From: a bacterium
GTDB lineage: Bacteria > Hydrothermota > UBA3072 > B12-G15
DNA length: 9,829 nt
Assembly (NCBI GenBank): GCA_003646055.1
Contig: QNDZ01000052.1
Coordinates: 1 to 9,829 of the forward strand
Direction of reading: 5' to 3'
How positions within the stretch are numbered: position 1 is the stretch's first letter; each line of letters opens with the position of its first letter. Position numbers and translations under genes: made by a program. Shown in pieces: positions 6,995 to 9,829 of this stretch. The notes beneath the pieces are model-generated. The model saw only the letters and a program-made list of their open reading frames with translations, made no database searches and was not told the DNA's origin.

Positions 6995-7616
6995 GAATCA
7001 CAACCTCCACCTCTCCTTCAAGGAGTTTTTTGAATTTTTCAGCATCATTTATTGAACCAACAATCACACCATAGTGCATTGGAATGGCAATATCCGGTTT
7101 TATCATCCTTGCAGCCTCTGCTGCCTCCTCTGCTGTCATAACGTATGTCCCTGATACAGGGAAAAGTGCAATATTACATTCAATATCCTTCATCTCAGGT
7201 ATAAAATCTGTATCCCCTGCATGATAAATCCTCACACCATCCACCTCCACAACATAACCAACCCATCCACTTGACCTCGTGTGGAAGGTTTTCCCCTGAT
7301 TGTAGGCAGGAACTGCCTTTATCTTTATCCCCTCTATATCTATCTCCTCTCCTGGCCTGATGGGTTTTGCATTCCTCACCTTTCCCAGTCCATCAGGTGT
7401 TGTAATCACCACAGTCTCATTTCCTGAAATCTTTTCAATGTCTTCTGGTGAGAGATGGTCAAAGTGTGGGTGTGTTGCAAGGATTATGTCAGCCACAGGA
7501 AGTTCCCCTTTTATCTGGTATGGGTCTATGTAGATTTTTTTCTGGAGGTCAAGGAGAAAACCTGAATGCCCCAGGTATTTTATGGATTCCAGAATACCCT
7601 TTATTTTTCCTTCCAT
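6981..7616 (-). CDS. Metallo-beta-lactamase-fold hydrolase (UlaG/UPF0173-like)
   Basis: This 211-residue protein has the metal-binding motif of the metallo-beta-lactamase fold, THPHFDHL: H49, H51, D53 and H54. Later ligands are H132 and D135 in IYHAGDTDF and H181 in IPMHYG. The opening KYLGHSGFLL and the compact length fit the single-domain UlaG/UPF0173 group of cytoplasmic hydrolases, which often act on phosphoester or lactone substrates; the substrate here cannot be told. There is no signal peptide. The ATG at 7616 follows an excellent AGGAGGTG site. It is the first gene of a minus-strand operon with mnmG, the caspase-fold peptidase and a small protein, and its end overlaps the mnmG start by 14 bases. 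A regulatory hairpin may sit in its 5' leader. Confidence 0.9.
   Translation of the reverse strand: MEGKIKGILESIKYLGHSGFLLDLQKKIYIDPYQIKGELPVADIILATHPHFDHLSPEDIEKISGNETVVITTPDGLGKVRNAKPIRPGEEIDIEGIKIKAVPAYNQGKTFHTRSSGWVGYVVEVDGVRIYHAGDTDFIPEMKDIECNIALFPVSGTYVMTAEEAAEAARMIKPDIAIPMHYGVIVGSINDAEKFKKLLEGEVEVVILETV
7003..7008 (-). promoter_or_regulatory. Ribosome binding site for the TTG start of mnmG
   Basis: On the minus strand this reads GGAGGT, eight bases before the TTG at 6994. It lies within the coding end of the upstream hydrolase gene. It supports the non-ATG start and coupled translation. Confidence 0.65.
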
Positions 7617-7621
7617 AACTC

Positions 7622-7628
7622 ACCTCCT
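7622..7628 (-). promoter_or_regulatory. Ribosome binding site for the hydrolase gene
   Basis: The minus strand reads AGGAGGT, five bases before the ATG at 7616. It fixes the start of the first gene of the operon. Confidence 0.8.
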
Positions 7629-7637
7629 TTTTTGTGT

Positions 7638-7670
7638 GCCTGCTCACAATTTCTGCCTTTTTGTGCAGGC
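7638..7670 (-). promoter_or_regulatory. Hairpin in the 5' leader of the hydrolase-mnmG operon
   Basis: GCCTGC (7638-7643) pairs with GCAGGC (7665-7670). After a 2-base bulge, ACAA (7646-7649) pairs with TTGT (7661-7664), leaving an 11-base loop. In the leftward mRNA the stem ends about 9 bases before AGGAGGT, so it could modulate ribosome access. No T run follows on the minus strand, so it is not a simple terminator for leftward transcripts. Confidence 0.5.
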
Positions 7671-7690
7671 AATCAGTATGCAATCCTGAC

Positions 7691-7699
7691 AATATACCA
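7691..7699 (-). promoter_or_regulatory. Candidate extended -10 of the hydrolase-mnmG operon
   Basis: The minus strand reads TGG-TATATT, an extended -10 type box, upstream of the leader hairpin. No convincing -35 lies at the usual distance, so this is only a candidate. Confidence 0.3.
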
Positions 7700-7800
7700 T
7701 GTGTAACTGTTTCATTTTATTCTTCACTCAATCAATAATAAGAAAAAATGAATAATTTACAACAAGTTTTTATCCCGATATAAATCACCAGAACCTGAAT

Positions 7801-7853
7801 GTGTGACAATTTAAGTCTCACTCAAGTGATACCTGGCTATGGAAATGTCACAC
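7801..7853. repeat. Inverted repeat GTGTGACA / TGTCACAC with nested hairpin
   Basis: GTGTGACA (7801-7808) and TGTCACAC (7846-7853) are perfect complements. With one bulged A (7809), TTT (7810-7812) and AAA (7843-7845) extend the stem to 11 pairs. Inside, TCAC (7818-7821) and GTGA (7826-7829) form a second small hairpin. It is either a paired operator or a structured RNA; no known family is recognised. Confidence 0.55.
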
Positions 7854-7860
7854 TATTGTA

Positions 7861-7882
7861 AACCTGTTCGGAATAACCTGTT
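7861..7882 (+). repeat. Tandem AACCTGTT direct repeat before the propeller promoter
   Basis: AACCTGTT occurs at 7861-7868 and 7875-7882, a 14-base period, with GAAT following both copies. A third partial copy, AACCTGAAT, is at 7792-7800. The pair lies just upstream of a TATAAA box and could be a regulator-binding site. Confidence 0.4.
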
Positions 7883-7885
7883 GAA

Positions 7886-7891
7886 TATAAA
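7886..7891 (+). promoter_or_regulatory. Candidate -10 box of the propeller gene
   Basis: TATAAA, about 65 bases before the ATG at 7956. The -35 region is poor and is occupied by the AACCTGTT repeats, which could mean activator dependence. Low certainty. Confidence 0.3.
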
Positions 7892-7945
7892 GAGATTAAG
7901 TTTTTGTGTTTTTCTGGAATAAAAATTGAACTGTGGAATTAAAAA

Positions 7946-7951
7946 AGGAGG
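7946..7951 (+). promoter_or_regulatory. Ribosome binding site that decides the propeller gene start
   Basis: AGGAGG follows a run of six A and lies four bases before ATG 7956. That ATG opens a signal-peptide-like reading, but in a different frame from the bulk of the propeller. This is how the 5' frame disruption was recognised. Confidence 0.75.
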
Positions 7952-7955
7952 CAAA

Positions 7956-9178
7956 ATGCTGGGATTTCTCTTTTCCTTATTTATGGTCTATTCACCTGAA
8001 AATGCTTCAACTGCCAAATGGTCAAATCCCGGGAAAACATCAAACTACAACACTCATTGGTGGATGGTTCAGTGGACCTGATTATGCAGTTTTTGTTTCT
8101 GACCTATTCACATTCATAGGTGATGGAAGGTACTTAAAGATTTTGAATGTGAACAATATCTCAAATCCTGAATGCATAGGAGAATATGTTTTGCCTGTAA
8201 TACCGGAGAGGATATTTGTGAGGGATACATTTGCATATGTTGCAGATGGTACCGCAGGTTTAAGGATAATCAACATAGCAGACCCAGCAGCCCCTTATGA
8301 AGCAGGGTATTTTGACACAGATGGGTATGCAAAAGGCATTTATGTGGTTGATTCTTTTGCCTATGTTGCTGATAAGGATTCTGGCATGAGAATCATAAAT
8401 ATAAAAGATCCATCAAAACCTGTTGAGATTGGGTATTACATCACAGGTGGAAGGGTGTGGGATGTTTTCCCTGTTGATACCCTTGTCTATGTTGCATACA
8501 ATTATGAAGGGATGCTGGTAATAAATGTTAAAGACCCTGAAAATCCAGTAAAAATCGGAATTTTTAATACGGGTGGTGCTGTAAATGATATGTTCGTTGT
8601 TGATACCATTGCATACGTTACTAAATATCAAAGAGGAATGGTTATATTGAATGTATCAAACCCTGCAGCGCCTGATAGCATAGGCTTTTATTCACTGAGT
8701 ACTAGTAATCTAAATATATTTGTTCAGGATACCCTTGCCTATATTACAGGAGGCGGCCTGGAGATTGTAAATGTAAGTACTCCCTATGCACCAGTTGAGG
8801 CAGGCTTCTATAGCACCCCCAATGGTGGACGTGGAATTTTTGTGAAGGATACCCTTTGTCTTTGTTGCGGATGGCGAAGATGGCATGTACATTATCCAGT
8901 ATCCTGAATCCACCCTGTCAGTGGAACAAAGACATCAACAGGAAAATCACATAACTGTTTTTTCGGGGGATGCAATATCCGTACGCCTCTCTCTGGCGAG
9001 GTCTTCAGATGTGAGTATTGAGATATTCAACATACTTGGAGATGTGGTTTACATAAGGAAGAAGTCAAATGTAACTGGAATATTTGAGACAAAATGGTAT
9101 GGAATTCCGGGTATATACTTTGTAAAAACTGCTGTTGATGGAAAAGAAAATATTGAGAAGACAATCCTGATAAGGTGA
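7956..9178 (+). CDS. LVIVD-repeat seven-bladed propeller with Por-type sorting tail (two frameshifts)
   Basis: This is one gene broken into three frames. The ATG at 7956 begins MLGFLFSLFMVYSPENA, a signal-peptide-like leader, but that frame stops at 8079-8081. The propeller continues in the next frame up to 8907, and the C-terminus lies in the third frame to TGA 9176-9178. The span is 1223 bases; removing two single-base insertions gives 1221, an intact 406-residue protein. Repeats of about 42 residues (IxVxDTxAYVADGxxGLRIINIxDPxxP) match LVIVD repeats. After them, IEIFNILGDVV, GIPGIYFVKT and a final KTILIR match the type IX secretion (Por) C-terminal sorting domain, so the product is expected to be surface-displayed or secreted. 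The second insertion is pinned to TTT 8855-8857 by comparison with sister repeats; the first lies between about 7970 and 8062. Sequencing error or recent pseudogene are both possible. Confidence 0.8.
8053..8905 (+). repeat. Seven LVIVD propeller blades
   Basis: Seven consecutive units of 40-42 residues each begin with a G-Y/F-type strand, run through [IV]xVxDTxAYVA, a Gly turn and LxIxNVxDPxxP, and end in a hydrophobic residue. They begin around 8053, and the seventh is complete only after the reading frame shifts at 8855-8857. Seven blades is a closed-propeller number. LVIVD repeats occur in secreted and surface proteins of several phyla. Confidence 0.75.
8885..9178 (+). other. C-terminal fragment of the propeller gene with T9SS-type sorting domain
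   Basis: This segment stays open in the third frame and would be called as a separate 97-residue gene starting at ATG 8885, but no ribosome site precedes that ATG and the frame upstream continues the seventh blade. Residues equivalent to about 8978-9175 carry the sorting-domain pattern: alternating strand SVRLSLA, IEIFNILGDVV, a W in ETKWYG, PGIYFVKT and a basic end. It should be read as the tail of the gene starting at 7956. Confidence 0.7.
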
Positions 9179-9196
9179 AGATTCTTTAATCACCTT
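9172..9196 (+). terminator. Candidate terminator between convergent genes
   Basis: AAGGTGA (9172-9178) and TCACCTT (9190-9196) form a perfect 7-bp stem around an 11-base loop, followed on the plus strand by a T-rich TTCTTTCTC. It spans the stop codons of both the propeller gene and the opposing channel gene, whose coding ends are only 7 bases apart. For the leftward gene no T run follows the stem. Confidence 0.45.
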
Positions 9197-9829
9197 TCTT
9201 TCTCAAAACAGGTCTGACCCTGTGAATCTCCTTTCCTCTGTCCACTTGGATTGATGGGGACTTAGGAGAGAGGAGTATCTGGCTTGGATAAACACTCCTG
9301 TGTCCTGAGACAATGAAACTTATAACACAGGCAATTCCTGCATATGGTGCAATGGATGGACCAAACAGTTCAATAGCCATGATTGAACCAGCAATAGGTG
9401 TGTTTGCAGCTCCTGAGAGCACAGAAACAAGCCCCAGTGCTGCAAAAAGTGCCCTATCAAGACCAAACCATCCAGCAAATACACTCCCTGACATGGTACC
9501 TGTGTAAAATAATGGTGTGAGGATTCCTCCGCTACCACCAAAGTTCAGTGTTATACTTGTGAAAACCATCTTCCACAGTGGGCTTAAAGGATGAACACCA
9601 TTCCCTGTGAGGGCATTCCCAATCTTCTCCATTCCAAGGCCTGTATATCTACCAGAAAAAACATACCCAAGTATAGCAATAACAAGCCCACCGAGAAGTG
9701 CTTTCACTTCTGTCCCTGCTTTGATATGCCTTGCAACCCACTTGCCACCCTCCATGAGTTCTATAAAAATAAGTGAAACTATGCCAAAAAATATACCTGA
9801 AACAACAGAGTATAAAAAGAGTCTGTGTT
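9186..9829 (-). CDS. ClC-family chloride channel/transporter, 3' part (partial)
   Basis: The frame is open from the right edge (first full codon at 9827) to TAA 9188-9186, giving the last 213 residues. Several membrane helices are visible: LFLYSVVSGIFFGIVSLIFIE, then KALLGGLVIAILGYVFSG. The ClC filter-region motif appears as NFGGSGGILTPLFYTGTMSGS, followed by LGLVSVLSGAANTPIAGSIMAIELFG and a GHRSVYPSQIL tail common in prokaryotic ClC proteins. ClC proteins move chloride or other anions across the inner membrane. The usual GxFxP is GILTP here, so the Phe is replaced by Leu. There are no C-terminal CBS domains, only a short basic tail. The N-terminal GSGIP and GREGP motifs lie outside the window. 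A Met at 9755 is internal, not the start. Transported ion and transport mode cannot be judged from this part. Confidence 0.88.
   Translation of the reverse strand, partial: HRLFLYSVVSGIFFGIVSLIFIELMEGGKWVARHIKAGTEVKALLGGLVIAILGYVFSGRYTGLGMEKIGNALTGNGVHPLSPLWKMVFTSITLNFGGSGGILTPLFYTGTMSGSVFAGWFGLDRALFAALGLVSVLSGAANTPIAGSIMAIELFGPSIAPYAGIACVISFIVSGHRSVYPSQILLSPKSPSIQVDRGKEIHRVRPVLRKKGD

Larger units (their letters stand above)
7617..7955. other. Divergent intergenic region, 339 bases without a credible gene
   Basis: This A+T-rich stretch separates the minus-strand mnmG operon from the plus-strand propeller gene. I see no tRNA or supported small ORF. It holds a hairpin next to the hydrolase ribosome site (7638-7670), a minus-strand -10 candidate (7691-7699), a 37-base-spaced inverted repeat with a nested hairpin (7801-7853), a tandem AACCTGTT repeat (7861-7882) and a TATAAA box (7886-7891) before the propeller gene. 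Confidence 0.7.

Noticed and set aside
7933..7958. GTG at 7933 as the start of the propeller gene.
   Set aside because: It reads straight through the ribosome site and gives a non-signal leader; ATG 7956 has the correct spacing and a signal-peptide-like reading in another frame.
8053..8905. Regular spacing of about 126 bases suggesting a CRISPR-like or satellite array.
   Set aside because: The units are coding LVIVD blades that vary at DNA level; there are no identical repeats with unique spacers.
3937..9197. Shared ATCACCTTTC at about 3946 and 9189 as a dispersed repeat.
   Set aside because: Only about 10 bases, both at gene ends in pyrimidine-rich context; could be chance or convergent terminator tails.
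9755..9755. Minus-strand ATG at 9755 as the start of the ClC protein.
   Set aside because: The frame stays open to the window edge and the upstream residues form a membrane helix, so this Met is internal.

Overview
This looks like a chromosomal stretch from an uncultured, Gram-negative-type bacterium, moderately A+T-rich by eye. Two things suggest a deep-branching or candidate-phylum member of the wider FCB-like assemblage (the WOR-3/Stahlbacteria type is a guess from style, not a demonstrated placement). One is a seven-bladed LVIVD-repeat propeller ending in a type IX secretion (Por)-type sorting tail. The other is a set of envelope proteins: predicted outer-membrane barrels and a CsgG-like protein. 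Nearly every gene has a strong AGGAGG-type ribosome binding site. TTG and GTG starts are both used.

Layout. (1) 1-2340, plus strand: a tight cluster holding the 3' end of a barrel-like protein, a membrane protein with two zinc ribbons, a second barrel-like protein whose C-terminus is clearly related to the first, and a CsgG-like protein with a PEGA-like tail. The genes are 2 to 14 bases apart or overlap at ATGA, so they are probably co-transcribed and probably form one envelope system of unknown function. (2) 2406-3932, plus strand: a soluble helical-repeat plus HD-GYP protein with an intact c-di-GMP phosphodiesterase motif set. It seems to have its own promoter so close to the start codon that the mRNA may be leaderless. 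(3) 7616 down to 3924, minus strand: a four-gene operon of overlapping or abutting genes: metallo-beta-lactamase-fold hydrolase, mnmG (tRNA wobble-uridine modification), a caspase-fold (C25/CHAT-like) peptidase without a signal peptide, and an unrecognised 91-residue protein. (4) 7617-7955: a 339-base divergent intergenic region with inverted repeats, tandem direct repeats and plausible promoters. (5) 7956-9178, plus strand: the LVIVD propeller gene, split across three frames by two single-base insertions. (6) 9829 down to 9186, minus strand: the 3' part of a ClC-family chloride channel/transporter, cut by the window edge.

The two parts most worth attention are the caspase-fold peptidase translationally coupled to mnmG with a small downstream protein, and the barrel / zinc-ribbon / barrel / CsgG-PEGA cluster. 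I see no rRNA, tRNA, CRISPR array, insertion sequence or prophage gene.
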